A stretch of 64,000 bases of DNA from Clostridia bacterium (lineage in GTDB: Bacteria; Bacillota; Clostridia; Christensenellales; Aristaeellaceae): NCBI GenBank assembly GCA_017509255.1, contig JAFWQA010000001.1, positions 124,001 through 188,000 on the forward strand, written 5' to 3'. The notes beneath the pieces are model-generated. The model did no database searches, was not told the DNA's origin, and saw only the letters and a list, made by a program, of their open reading frames with translations. Shown here piece after piece: positions 9,236 to 17,895 of this stretch. Position 1 is the first letter of the stretch; every line of letters begins with the position of its first letter. A program made the position numbers and the translations under genes.

Positions 9236-10297
9236 GTGTTTTTTCGCCGGCTCTTATCCCTTCTGACGGTCCTCTTCTGCCTGCCGGCAAGCTTCGCGGC
9301 AGCCGAGAAAACGGTTACCGTTTCCTTTGCGGGAGACGTGACGCTGGGCAGCGAGGAGTGGCTGAAGGATTCCCCGGGGAATTTTCACGAATATGCCCGT
9401 GACAAGGGCTACGGCTATTTCTTTGCCAATGTGAAGGATCTGTTTGAAAAGGACGATCTGACCATAGTCAACCTTGAGGGCGTACTGAGCAATTCTGCGG
9501 CAGATGAAAACAAAAACAAGGCCTACCGCTTCCGCGGCCCGACGGATTACGCGAAGATCCTGACCGAAGGCTCCGTTGAGGCCTGCGCGATCTCCAACAA
9601 TCATACGAAGGATTTCGGGAACCGGGGCTACGATGATACAAAAGAGGCGCTGGAAGCGGAGAATATTGGCTATTTCGGAAACAGGGATTACTGGATCTTT
9701 GAAAAGGACGGGATCCGGATCGCCTTTTTCTCCTTTGTATCCACCGCGTATGAGTCCTACAGGCAGTGGACGGTGGAGATATCGGAAAAGCTGAAAAAGG
9801 ACGGCGTCAATGCGATCGTCTATATTTATCACGGCGGGAACGAATACTCCAAAGAGCATAACTGGATGCAGTGGAATTTTGCCCGACAGGTGATCGGCTA
9901 CCGGCACGGAGATCTGGTCATTATGCACCATCCCCATGTAGTCCAGGGGGTGGATGTGATGCAGAACCGTTATATTTTTTATTCCCTCGGGAATTTCTGC
10001 TTCGGAGGGAACACGCAGGTCCGGGCGCTGCAGAGCATGGTGGTCCAGGCGGATCTGCACTTCTCCGATGACGGGGAATTTCTGGGCCAGCAGGCCCGGA
10101 TCTATCCGGCGCACATTGCCTCCACGGCATCGCAGGACGGAGACCCCAGTGATTTCCAGCCTAAGCTGGTGACGGGCGAGGATGCCCACCGGGTGCTGGA
10201 ACTGGTCCAGTATGATACCGCCTTCGAGCTCGGCTCCTTCGATGAGGAGGCCGGCTGCCTGGTCCTGCCTTATCTTCCCGCGAAAACGGAGGAATAA
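9236..10297 (+). CDS. CapA-family (PGA_cap) secreted metallophosphatase-like protein
   Basis: 353 residues from GTG 9236, with an N-terminal signal peptide (LLSLLTVLFCLPASFAAA). The family signature is seen in order: SFAGDVTLG (about 27-35), NLEGVLS (about 77), ISNNHTKDFG (about 122), YIYHGGNEY (about 200) and HHPHVVQG (about 228). These hold the metal-binding Asp, Asn and His residues of the calcineurin-like fold. CapA proteins take part in poly-gamma-glutamate capsule export, but no capB, capC or pgs genes are near, so a capsule role is not supported here and an envelope phosphoesterase role is equally likely. Confidence 0.85.
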   Translation: MFFRRLLSLLTVLFCLPASFAAAEKTVTVSFAGDVTLGSEEWLKDSPGNFHEYARDKGYGYFFANVKDLFEKDDLTIVNLEGVLSNSAADENKNKAYRFRGPTDYAKILTEGSVEACAISNNHTKDFGNRGYDDTKEALEAENIGYFGNRDYWIFEKDGIRIAFFSFVSTAYESYRQWTVEISEKLKKDGVNAIVYIYHGGNEYSKEHNWMQWNFARQVIGYRHGDLVIMHHPHVVQGVDVMQNRYIFYSLGNFCFGGNTQVRALQSMVVQADLHFSDDGEFLGQQARIYPAHIASTASQDGDPSDFQPKLVTGEDAHRVLELVQYDTAFELGSFDEEAGCLVLPYLPAKTEE

Positions 10298-10379
10298 GGG
10301 ACGGCAGGCGCAGCCGGGCGGAGGAAAAGCCCCGGTCAAGATATCCATTTCCAACCATTCAGGGGGAGGCCTGATCAAC

Positions 10380-11351
10380 ATGGAAGAAAACGCGGTCCTC
10401 TTTGAGCTTTTCGGCAAGCCTGTCAGTCCCTATGCCGCTTTTACGGCCATCGGCGCGCTGCTGGGCTTCTGCCTTTTCCTTTTCCTGGCACGGAAGCAGA
10501 AAAAGCCGGCTGTGACGCTGGCTGCGGTACTGGCTGTTCCACTCGGGCTGCTCGGCGCCCGGGCTTTCTATGTGGCAGCCCGCTGGAGCCTTTTTGCGGA
10601 GATCGGTTTCCATAATTTTTTCCGCTCCGCGGAGGAGGATTACGCCTACTGGGGTTCCGCCAACGGCGCCGCTTTCTGGGGAGCGGCCGGCGGCGTGGCG
10701 CTGGCGGCCTTCTGCGCGGCGAAGCTGACCCGCGGGAAAACCTCCGCGCTGCTGGACGCTTTCGCGCCCGGGGCAGCGCTGGCTCTGGCGCTGAGCCGGT
10801 TCGGCGAATTCTCCATCGGGGAGGGTATCGGGCCGGACGTCAGCGTGGAAGGACTCCGCTTCTTTCCCATAGCCGTTGTCAATGAGTGGGAGGAATGGAA
10901 ATACGCGGTCTTCCTGCTGGAGGGGATCGTGGCGCTGATCATATTTACGGTCCTGCTGGCCCGCGGAGGCGCGCTGAAGGAGGGCTATAAAGCCCGGCTG
11001 TTCCTGGTGCTTTTCTGCTCCAGCCAGATCCTGCTGGAAAGCCTGCGCCGGGACAATTTCCTTCGCTGGCTTTTCGTACGCGTGAGCCAGCTGACGGCTG
11101 TCATTGTGCTGGCCTTCCTGATCCTGTTCGCGATCCTCCGCCGGGCGAAAAAGCCCGCCGCGGAGCGGATGCCGATGAAGCAGGTCGCGGCCTGCTGCGT
11201 GGTTTTTCTGCTTCTGGTCGGCGCGATGATCGTCCTTGAGTTTGCGCTGGACAAATCCGAAAACCTGACGGTTCCCATGGGATACCTGCTGGAGACTCTC
11301 TGCGCGGTCGGCTTCGGTATTGTTTCTTATCGTCTGGTGATGAAGAACTGA
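10380..11351 (+). CDS. Divergent Lgt-like polytopic membrane protein
   Basis: 323 residues from ATG 10380 (GGGGGAGG upstream), with about eight hydrophobic segments. It resembles prolipoprotein diacylglyceryl transferase: an N-terminal segment with GLLGARAFYV, a central SRFGEFSIGEGIG in the place of the Lgt signature G-R-x-G-N-F-x-N-x-E, and a late E-S-L-R-R-D-N segment. The two signature asparagines are replaced by Glu and Gly, so normal Lgt activity is doubtful. It may be a paralogue with another lipid-linked role. It closes the envelope gene run that starts at 3506. Confidence 0.6.
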   Translation: MEENAVLFELFGKPVSPYAAFTAIGALLGFCLFLFLARKQKKPAVTLAAVLAVPLGLLGARAFYVAARWSLFAEIGFHNFFRSAEEDYAYWGSANGAAFWGAAGGVALAAFCAAKLTRGKTSALLDAFAPGAALALALSRFGEFSIGEGIGPDVSVEGLRFFPIAVVNEWEEWKYAVFLLEGIVALIIFTVLLARGGALKEGYKARLFLVLFCSSQILLESLRRDNFLRWLFVRVSQLTAVIVLAFLILFAILRRAKKPAAERMPMKQVAACCVVFLLLVGAMIVLEFALDKSENLTVPMGYLLETLCAVGFGIVSYRLVMKN

Positions 11352-11355
11352 GCGC

Positions 11356-11384
11356 TTGACACAATTTCAAAAGAATGAGATACT
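11356..11384 (+). promoter_or_regulatory. Promoter for the pth-mfd-lspA-rluD operon
   Basis: TTGACA at 11356-11361, 17-base spacer, GATACT at 11379-11384 with an extended TGA before it. The predicted start near 11391 falls inside the left arm of the hairpin at 11386-11424. Confidence 0.75.
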
Positions 11385-11385
11385 G

Positions 11386-11432
11386 CTTTTCGCGAAGGCG
11401 CCCCGGATGCGTCTTCGCGAAAAGGCGTTTTT
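11386..11432 (+). terminator. Terminator hairpin overlapping the pth transcription start
   Basis: 12-bp perfect arms (11386-11397 and 11413-11424), a 15-base loop, then GCG and five T. It should stop transcripts arriving from the Lgt-like gene, while transcripts starting near 11391 lack part of the left arm. Confidence 0.7.
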
Positions 11433-11464
11433 GGGGCAGCCCGGAAACGGAATGAGGATGAAGC

Positions 11465-12058
11465 ATGAGCAAGGAAGTTTTTCTGATCGTTGCCCTGGGA
11501 AACCCGGGAGAGAAATACGCGCATACACGCCATAACGCGGGTTTTGACACGATGGACCTGCTGGCAAAGCATTATGGCGCCGTTCTGAACCGGAACACGC
11601 ACAAGGGCCTGATCGCGGAGGTGACGGATGCGGAGCGCAGGATCGTTCTCTGCGAGCCGCAGACCTTTATGAACGCCAGCGGCGAGTGTGTACGCGCGCT
11701 GCTGGATTGGTACGGGTGTGAGCCGGACCATCTGCTGGTGATCTATGACGATATCGATCTGCCCCTGGGCTATGTACGGGTCCGCAGAAACGGCGGCCCC
11801 GGAACGCACAACGGCATGCGCAGCATTGCGGAAAACCTGCCGGACACGGCATTTCCCCGGATCCGGGTCGGAACCGGGGACCGTCCGGAGGGATGGGACC
11901 TGGTGGACTGGGTGCTCGGAAGGGTGCGGGATCCGGAAGAAAAGAAAGCGATGGACAAGGCCTTTCAGCTGGCGGCGGACTGTGCGGCGGACTGGGTGGA
12001 GAACGGAATTGACAGCGCCATACGCAAAGCGGCATGCGGCATGAAAAAGGACGAATAA
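11465..12058 (+). CDS. pth: Peptidyl-tRNA hydrolase
   Basis: 197 residues. It releases tRNA from peptidyl-tRNA that has dropped off the ribosome. The family motifs are intact: ALGNPGEKYAHTRHNAGF near the N-terminus with the catalytic His, and YDDIDLPLG and RRNGGPGTHNGM in the middle. The gene is followed 20 bases later by mfd, the pth-mfd order known from Bacillus and many other Firmicutes. Confidence 0.97.
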   Translation: MSKEVFLIVALGNPGEKYAHTRHNAGFDTMDLLAKHYGAVLNRNTHKGLIAEVTDAERRIVLCEPQTFMNASGECVRALLDWYGCEPDHLLVIYDDIDLPLGYVRVRRNGGPGTHNGMRSIAENLPDTAFPRIRVGTGDRPEGWDLVDWVLGRVRDPEEKKAMDKAFQLAADCAADWVENGIDSAIRKAACGMKKDE

Positions 12059-12078
12059 CGGAGGAAGCAAACATCCCT

Positions 12079-15000
12079 ATGGCGAGAACGATACCGGAAA
12101 ATCTGAAGTGGCCGACCTGGGAGAAGCTGCTGAAAACGGAAGCAGGTCATCCCGCCGCCGCCTCGGGCGGGAGTCCTGCCGTGGCGGCGCTTGCGGCTGC
12201 CGTGGCAGCCGGGAACGGGAAACGGGTCCTGATCGTGGCAGACAACGATCTGAAGGCATCCCGCCTGGCAAATGATATCCGCCAGCTGACGGGAGGCGAA
12301 TGCGCCTGCCTGACGGGAGGCGAGATCGACCTGACACGGGCGGCGGGCAGCCAGGAAAGCAGCTGGCGGCGCCTGGAGGCGCTGGCGGCCGTGACGGCGG
12401 GAAATGAGAAGATCCTCTGCGTCAGCGCGGAAGCGATGGCCCTGCGCATGGGCAATCCGGCGCCTTTCCGGAAGGCGACTTTCTCCCTGAAGTCCGGGGA
12501 CACGGCGCCGCTGGCCGGCCTGGCCGAGCGGCTGAACCGGATGGGCTACGAACGTGTGGCCATGGTGGAAGGCAAGGGACAGTATGCCGTCCGCGGCGCG
12601 ATTCTGGACATCTATCCGCCGGCGGACAGCCGGGCGGTCCGGATCGAGTTCTTCGACGATGAAGTGGACTCGCTGCGCTCCTTTGACTGCATCAGCCAGC
12701 GCAGCCTGGAGCGGATGGAGCGGGTGACGGTCACGCCGGCCTGCGAGGCGCTGCTGCAGGAAGATGAATATGAAGAGGCCGCCCGGAGAATGCGGGAGGC
12801 ACTGAACGGGGAGGACGGCGTTCGCACGGATGCCGGGACGCTCTTTGACGAGCTGCCTCCGCTGCCGGAGGACGGAGACGACGAGGAGCTTTTTGACCGG
12901 AAGATCGCTCCGAAGGTCCGGGAAAAAGCGTACAGGGAAGCCGAGAAGGTGGAGCTGGAACGGCGGACGGACCGGCTGCGGGCGGATGCCGAGCTGGTGG
13001 CGCAGGGGCAGCCCTTCCGCCGGATGCGTGCCTGGATCAGTGTGCTGACGGACCGGACGGCATCCGTCACAGACTGGTTTGAGCCCGATCTGATCCTTTT
13101 CTGGGAGCCGGACAGGCTCCGCAGCCGGACAGAGGAGAGGACCCAGGGCTTTATGGAGGACCTGAACAGCGCTATGACCCGCGGTGAGGCAGTCCGTGAG
13201 CAGGAAGGCCTGATGCGCTCCTGGGAGGAGATCCTGAAGGAGGCGGAGCGTTATCCGCTGATCGTGATGACGGAAATGCTGCTGTCCCTGGGCGGGATCA
13301 GTCCCGGGACGGCGGCGGATCTCGGCGCGAAAGGCATTGCCGGCTACGGAGGCCAGCTGCGAGCCCTGAAGAACGATCTGGCCGCCTGGCGGGAGCAGAA
13401 ATGGCAGGTATTCCTGCTCTCCGGTGGCGAGGCCAGAGGACGCCGGCTCTGTGAGAGCCTGGCGGAGCTGGAAGAAAAGGCCGTTTTCGCGGAGAACGGC
13501 GAATTCGGAAATACACCGGGATCGGTGACTGTGCTGCCCATGACGCTGAGCGGCGGCTTTGTGCTGCCGGAATGCGGGCTGGCCGTTGTCAGCGACGCGG
13601 ATATCTGGGGCGAAGGCTATCGCAAGAGCAAAAGCCGGAAACGGACCGGGGAGCGGATCTCCACCTTCACGGATCTGAAGGAAGGCGACTATGTGGTACA
13701 CGAGGACCACGGCGTCGGTATTTACCGCGGAATGACCCGGATCCAGAGCGAGGGTACCTGGCGGGATTATCTGCTGATCCAGTACGGCGGGAACGACAAG
13801 CTTTATGTGCCGGTGGAGCAGCTGGAGCGCGTGCAGCGCTATATCGGGAATCCGAATCAGGAACCGAAGCTGAACCGGCTGGGTGGCGGAGAGTGGGAGA
13901 GGCAGAAGGGCAAGGTCAAGGAGAGTCTGAAGAAGCTGGCCTTTGACCTGAAGGCGCTCTACGCGGAGCGCAGCCGGAACACGGGCTTTGCTTTCAGTCC
14001 GGAAACCCAGTGGCAGCGGGAATTCGAGGATGAGTTTCCGTACGAGCTGACACCGGACCAGCAGCAGAGCGTGCGCGAGATCAACGGGGATATGGAGAGC
14101 GACCGGAACATGGACCGGCTGCTCTGCGGTGACGTGGGCTACGGCAAGACGGAGGTCAGCCTGCGGGCTGCCTTCAAGGCGATCGTGGACAACAAGCAGG
14201 TGGCCATGCTCGCTCCGACGACGATCCTGGTGCAGCAGCATTACAACACGATCGTGAAGCGTTTCCGGAACACGGGCGCGAGAATCGAGTATATCAGCCG
14301 CTTCCGGACGCCTAAGGAGCAGAAGGAGGTGCTGGCCCGCCTGGCGGAGGGACAGATCGACCTGATCGTCGGCACGCACCGGCTGCTGGCGAAGGACGTG
14401 AAGTTCAAAAACCTCGGCCTCCTGATTGTGGATGAGGAGCAGCGCTTCGGCGTGGCGCACAAGGAAGTTATCAAGAATATGAAACGGCAGGTGGACGTGC
14501 TGACGCTGTCCGCTACCCCGATCCCGCGGACCCTGCATATGAGCATGACCGGAATCCGGGATATGAGCGTGCTGGAGACGCCGCCGGAGGAGCGCATTCC
14601 TGTCCAGACGCTGGTGACGGAGTATTCCGACGCAGTGGTCCGGGACGCGATCCTGCGGGAGCTGGGCCGGGGCGGGCAGGTTTATTTCCTCTATAACCGG
14701 GTCCGGAGCATCGAGTCCTTTTATGCCCGGCTGAGGGCCCTGGTCCCCGAGGCCCGTATCGGCGTGGCGCACGGACAGATGAAGGAGCATGCCCTCGAGG
14801 ATGTGATGATGGACTTTTACGCCGGCAGCTATGACGTGCTGCTGTGCACGACCATCATTGAAAACGGGCTGGACATTCCCAGCGCAAACACCCTGATCGT
14901 ATATGACGCGGATCGATTCGGACTCAGCCAGCTGTATCAGCTGCGCGGGCGCGTCGGCAGGAGCAGCCGGCAGGCGTATGCCTACTTTACTGTCCGGGCG

Positions 15001-15708
15001 GATCACATGCTGACGGAGACCGCCCAGCAGAGGCTGGCGGCCATACGTGAATTTACAGAATTCGGGGCGGGCTTCCGCATCGCGATGCGCGATCTGGAGA
15101 TCCGCGGCGCCGGCAATATTCTGGGGCCGGAACAGCACGGGCATCTGGCGACCGTCGGCTATGACATGTACTGCAAGCTGATGGAGGAGACGCTGGCGGA
15201 GGTCGGGCAGGGAACGGAGAAGCGTGAGCTGGAGACCCGGGTGGATCTGCGCGTGAACGCCTATCTGCCGGAGGAATACGTGGCGGACGGCAAACAGCGG
15301 ATGGAGATGTACAAGCGCATTGCCTCCGTGGTCACAGACGATGACCGGGCGGATATTACGGATGAGCTGATCGACCGCTTCGGCGAGCTGCCGGAGGTGG
15401 TGCAGACGCTGCTGGACGTGAGCCAGCTGCGCGCGCTGTGCAACCGCATCGGTGTCAGCCGGGTGCTGAGAACCAAGACCGGCCTGACCATGAAGCTGGA
15501 TGAGCGGTATATTCCGGATATCGCCACGCTTTTCCGGGCTGTGGCGGAGACAGACGCGCGCCTGTCCTTCGGGAAGATGAGCGCCGCCTCGCTGGTGCTG
15601 CGGACGGAAACCGATCAGGAGGCGCTCCTGCTGACTGACGGGCTGAAGGTGATGAAAAAACTGATTCAGCGGTATGACGAGCTGACGCGGGAGGAGAAAG
15701 GTGCGTAA
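12079..15708 (+). CDS. mfd: Transcription-repair coupling factor Mfd
   Basis: 1209 residues, close to the family norm. The ATP-dependent translocase removes RNA polymerase stalled at lesions and recruits UvrA. It has the UvrB-like N-terminal modules, the RNA-polymerase interaction domain (DYVVHEDHGVGIYRG at about 535), helicase Walker A GDVGYGKT (684-691), the DEEQ box (785-788), QLRGRVGRS in motif VI and the C-terminal autoregulatory TRCF domain. ATG 12079 was preferred to an upstream in-frame ATG at 12034 inside pth, because CGGAGG lies between them and the protein then begins at the conserved region. It overlaps lspA by 8 bases. Confidence 0.97.
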   Translation: MARTIPENLKWPTWEKLLKTEAGHPAAASGGSPAVAALAAAVAAGNGKRVLIVADNDLKASRLANDIRQLTGGECACLTGGEIDLTRAAGSQESSWRRLEALAAVTAGNEKILCVSAEAMALRMGNPAPFRKATFSLKSGDTAPLAGLAERLNRMGYERVAMVEGKGQYAVRGAILDIYPPADSRAVRIEFFDDEVDSLRSFDCISQRSLERMERVTVTPACEALLQEDEYEEAARRMREALNGEDGVRTDAGTLFDELPPLPEDGDDEELFDRKIAPKVREKAYREAEKVELERRTDRLRADAELVAQGQPFRRMRAWISVLTDRTASVTDWFEPDLILFWEPDRLRSRTEERTQGFMEDLNSAMTRGEAVREQEGLMRSWEEILKEAERYPLIVMTEMLLSLGGISPGTAADLGAKGIAGYGGQLRALKNDLAAWREQKWQVFLLSGGEARGRRLCESLAELEEKAVFAENGEFGNTPGSVTVLPMTLSGGFVLPECGLAVVSDADIWGEGYRKSKSRKRTGERISTFTDLKEGDYVVHEDHGVGIYRGMTRIQSEGTWRDYLLIQYGGNDKLYVPVEQLERVQRYIGNPNQEPKLNRLGGGEWERQKGKVKESLKKLAFDLKALYAERSRNTGFAFSPETQWQREFEDEFPYELTPDQQQSVREINGDMESDRNMDRLLCGDVGYGKTEVSLRAAFKAIVDNKQVAMLAPTTILVQQHYNTIVKRFRNTGARIEYISRFRTPKEQKEVLARLAEGQIDLIVGTHRLLAKDVKFKNLGLLIVDEEQRFGVAHKEVIKNMKRQVDVLTLSATPIPRTLHMSMTGIRDMSVLETPPEERIPVQTLVTEYSDAVVRDAILRELGRGGQVYFLYNRVRSIESFYARLRALVPEARIGVAHGQMKEHALEDVMMDFYAGSYDVLLCTTIIENGLDIPSANTLIVYDADRFGLSQLYQLRGRVGRSSRQAYAYFTVRADHMLTETAQQRLAAIREFTEFGAGFRIAMRDLEIRGAGNILGPEQHGHLATVGYDMYCKLMEETLAEVGQGTEKRELETRVDLRVNAYLPEEYVADGKQRMEMYKRIASVVTDDDRADITDELIDRFGELPEVVQTLLDVSQLRALCNRIGVSRVLRTKTGLTMKLDERYIPDIATLFRAVAETDARLSFGKMSAASLVLRTETDQEALLLTDGLKVMKKLIQRYDELTREEKGA

Positions 15709-16153
15709 GGAAATCTGGATCTCCGCGGCGGTTTTTGCCGCCGACCGGGTCACAAAGGCGCTGGCCCCGCGGATCCCGGCGGAGGGCCTGGAGCTGATCC
15801 CCGGGGTGATCGGGCTGCGCTATGCGGAAAATACCGGCATGGCCTTCTCCCTGCTGAGCGGGAGGCCGTGGCTGCTGGGCATGCTGAGTCTGGCGGTCAT
15901 TCTGGCGGGCTTTCTGTATCTCCGGAAAAAACAGGTTTCGCTGCCGGCAATGACGGGACTGATGCTGATGCTCGGCGGCGCTGCCGGAAATATGCTTGAC
16001 CGCTTTGTGAGCGGGGCTGTTCCCGATATGATCGAGACCCTGTTTATTTCCTTTCCGATCTTCAACCTGGCGGATACCGCGCTGACTGTCGGCTGTATTC
16101 TGGTCATGGCCGACCTTCTTTTCGGAAAGAGAGGAGAGCTGAAGAATGAATGA
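15701..16153 (+). CDS. lspA: Lipoprotein signal peptidase (signal peptidase II)
   Basis: 150 residues with four membrane segments, an aspartyl protease that cleaves lipoprotein signal peptides after lipidation. The two catalytic aspartates are Asp100 in GNMLDRF and Asp125 in FNLADTAL; the conserved YAENTGMAFSLL loop is at about 41-52. The GTG start lies inside the mfd end, behind GGAGAAAGG, and the gene overlaps rluD by 8 bases, so these three genes are translationally coupled. Confidence 0.96.
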   Translation: MRKEIWISAAVFAADRVTKALAPRIPAEGLELIPGVIGLRYAENTGMAFSLLSGRPWLLGMLSLAVILAGFLYLRKKQVSLPAMTGLMLMLGGAAGNMLDRFVSGAVPDMIETLFISFPIFNLADTALTVGCILVMADLLFGKRGELKNE

Positions 16154-17057
16154 GTATTCTTTTTCCGGAGACGGACGGCGGGCGGACGTCCTGCTCAGCG
16201 AGAAGACCGGCCTGACACGCAGCCGGGTCGCCGCGCTGATGGAGCAGGGCTGCTGCCTGATGGACGGGAAAGCCTGCCTCAAGGCGGGTACAAAGGTTCC
16301 GGAGGGGAAAACGGTCGTTCTCCGGGTCCCGGAGCCGAAGGAAGCTGCGCCGCAGGCGGAGGATCTTCCGCTGGAGATCCTTTATGAGGACGATGATCTG
16401 GCCGTGGTGATCAAGCCGCGCGGCATGGTGGTCCATCCGGCGGCCGGCCACGGGGAGGGCACCCTGGTGAACGCGCTGCTCCATCACCTGAAAGACCTGG
16501 GCGGCATCGGCGGCGAGCTGCGCCCCGGGATCGTTCACCGGCTGGACAAGGACACCTCCGGGCTGCTGATGGTGGCCAAAAACGATGAGACCCAGCTTGC
16601 CCTGAGCCGGATGCTGCAGGAGCGGCGGATCGAAAAGCATTACCGCGCTCTGACGGAGGGGATCCCAAAGGAGAAGGAGGGCCGTATCGAGCTGCCGATC
16701 GCCCGCAGCAAAAAGGACCGCAAAAAAATGGCGCCGGATCCGGAGGGCCGGGAGGCCGTGACGGAATGGCGGGTGCTCGCGGAGGGGAAGGCCTGCGCGC
16801 TGCTGGATGTCCATATCCTGACCGGGCGGACCCATCAGATCCGTGTGCATATGCGTTCCATCCATCATCCTGTCTGCGGCGATCCGATCTACGGATATGA
16901 AAAAGGAGTGCGCGTGCCCTGCCTGATGCTGCATGCGTACTCCCTGAGCTTTGACCACCCGCGGACAGGTAAAAAAATGACCTTTCAGGCGCCTCTTCCG
17001 GAGGACTTTCTGAAAGGTCTCAGAGCCGGATCGATCAATCCGGATACAATTCTTTAA
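16146..17057 (+). CDS. RluD-family 23S rRNA/tRNA pseudouridine synthase
   Basis: 303 residues: an S4 RNA-binding domain (about 11-60) then a RluA-type catalytic domain with HRLDKDTSGLLMVAKN, where the Asp is the catalytic residue, and a later GRTHQIRVH segment. It follows lspA, an order shared with many Firmicutes (lspA-rluD). RluD modifies helix 69 of 23S rRNA; RluA- and RluC-like specificity cannot be ruled out. Its 3' end overlaps the convergent rfbD gene by 23 bases. Confidence 0.92.
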   Translation: MNEYSFSGDGRRADVLLSEKTGLTRSRVAALMEQGCCLMDGKACLKAGTKVPEGKTVVLRVPEPKEAAPQAEDLPLEILYEDDDLAVVIKPRGMVVHPAAGHGEGTLVNALLHHLKDLGGIGGELRPGIVHRLDKDTSGLLMVAKNDETQLALSRMLQERRIEKHYRALTEGIPKEKEGRIELPIARSKKDRKKMAPDPEGREAVTEWRVLAEGKACALLDVHILTGRTHQIRVHMRSIHHPVCGDPIYGYEKGVRVPCLMLHAYSLSFDHPRTGKKMTFQAPLPEDFLKGLRAGSINPDTIL

Positions 17058-17883
17058 AATATCGGTCCAGAGCGTCCCGGACGGAAGGCATCGGGCGGAA
17101 TCCCGCTTCCGTCAGCTTCTGTGTATTCATCCGGGAATTCAGAGGCCGGCGGGCAGGAGTCGGATACTCTTCTGATCTGACGGGGACGATCCGGCAGGGC
17201 AGATTCGCGCGTTCCATGATCATTTGCGCGAACTGTGCCCAGGACATGAAACCGTCGTTGCATACGTGATATATGCCGTACTTTTCGGTCGGGATCATGT
17301 CGCAGATCATCCGGGCAACATCCTTGGTGTAGGTGGGGGAGCCGATCTGGTCATCGACGACCCGGAGCTCGCTTCTTTCTGCGCCCAGCCGGAGCATCGT
17401 GCGGACAAAGTTGCTGCCGTTCAGCCCGAATGCCCAGGAAATACGCAGGATGAAGAACCGGGTCATCAGACTGCGTACGGCTGTTTCTCCCTGGACCTTG
17501 CTCATGCCGTAAATATTCCGGGGGCCGTAAGCGTCGTCAGGCTCCCACGGACGGGTCCCCGTGCCGGGGAAAACATAATCGGTGGAGATATAGACAAGCT
17601 TGGCGTTGACGGCCAGGGCGGCGCGGACCAGATTCATGGTCCCCATCCCGTTGACCTCAGCGCACCTTTCCGGATCGGATTCTGCCTTATCCACGGCGGT
17701 GTAGGCGGCACAGTGAACGATCACGTCGGGATTGCAGCGAATCACATAGGCTTTGACTGCCGGCCCGTCCGTCAAATCGAAGTCATCGATATCAACACCG
17801 ACACATTCGATATTCCGGCGGCGAAGCGTCTCCATAACATCCCATCCCAACTGACCTGCACAGCCCGTGACGAGAACCTTCAC
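17035..17883 (-). CDS. rfbD: dTDP-4-dehydrorhamnose reductase (RmlD/RfbD)
   Basis: 282 residues, GTG start behind AGGAGG that overlaps the lysC stop. It is an extended short-chain dehydrogenase: the NADPH-binding TGCAGQLG at residues 7-14, VDKAESDPE, STDYVFPG, and the catalytic YGMSKVQGE. RmlD performs the last step of dTDP-L-rhamnose synthesis for wall polysaccharides. The partners rfbA, rfbB and rfbC are not in this window, so it is an orphan here, in an operon with lysC. Confidence 0.88.
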   Translation of the reverse strand: MKVLVTGCAGQLGWDVMETLRRRNIECVGVDIDDFDLTDGPAVKAYVIRCNPDVIVHCAAYTAVDKAESDPERCAEVNGMGTMNLVRAALAVNAKLVYISTDYVFPGTGTRPWEPDDAYGPRNIYGMSKVQGETAVRSLMTRFFILRISWAFGLNGSNFVRTMLRLGAERSELRVVDDQIGSPTYTKDVARMICDMIPTEKYGIYHVCNDGFMSWAQFAQMIMERANLPCRIVPVRSEEYPTPARRPLNSRMNTQKLTEAGFRPMPSVRDALDRYFKELYPD

Positions 17884-17895
17884 CCGGATCCCTCC

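Noticed and set aside
11965-15753. A 1262-codon open frame on the minus strand across mfd
   Set aside because: It is antisense to a full-length, motif-complete Mfd; GC-rich codon bias leaves the opposite frame open. The translation has no family motifs.
17688-17698. DnaA-box-like TTATCCAC as an origin signal
   Set aside because: A single site inside rfbD coding sequence; no cluster, no dnaA or dnaN nearby.
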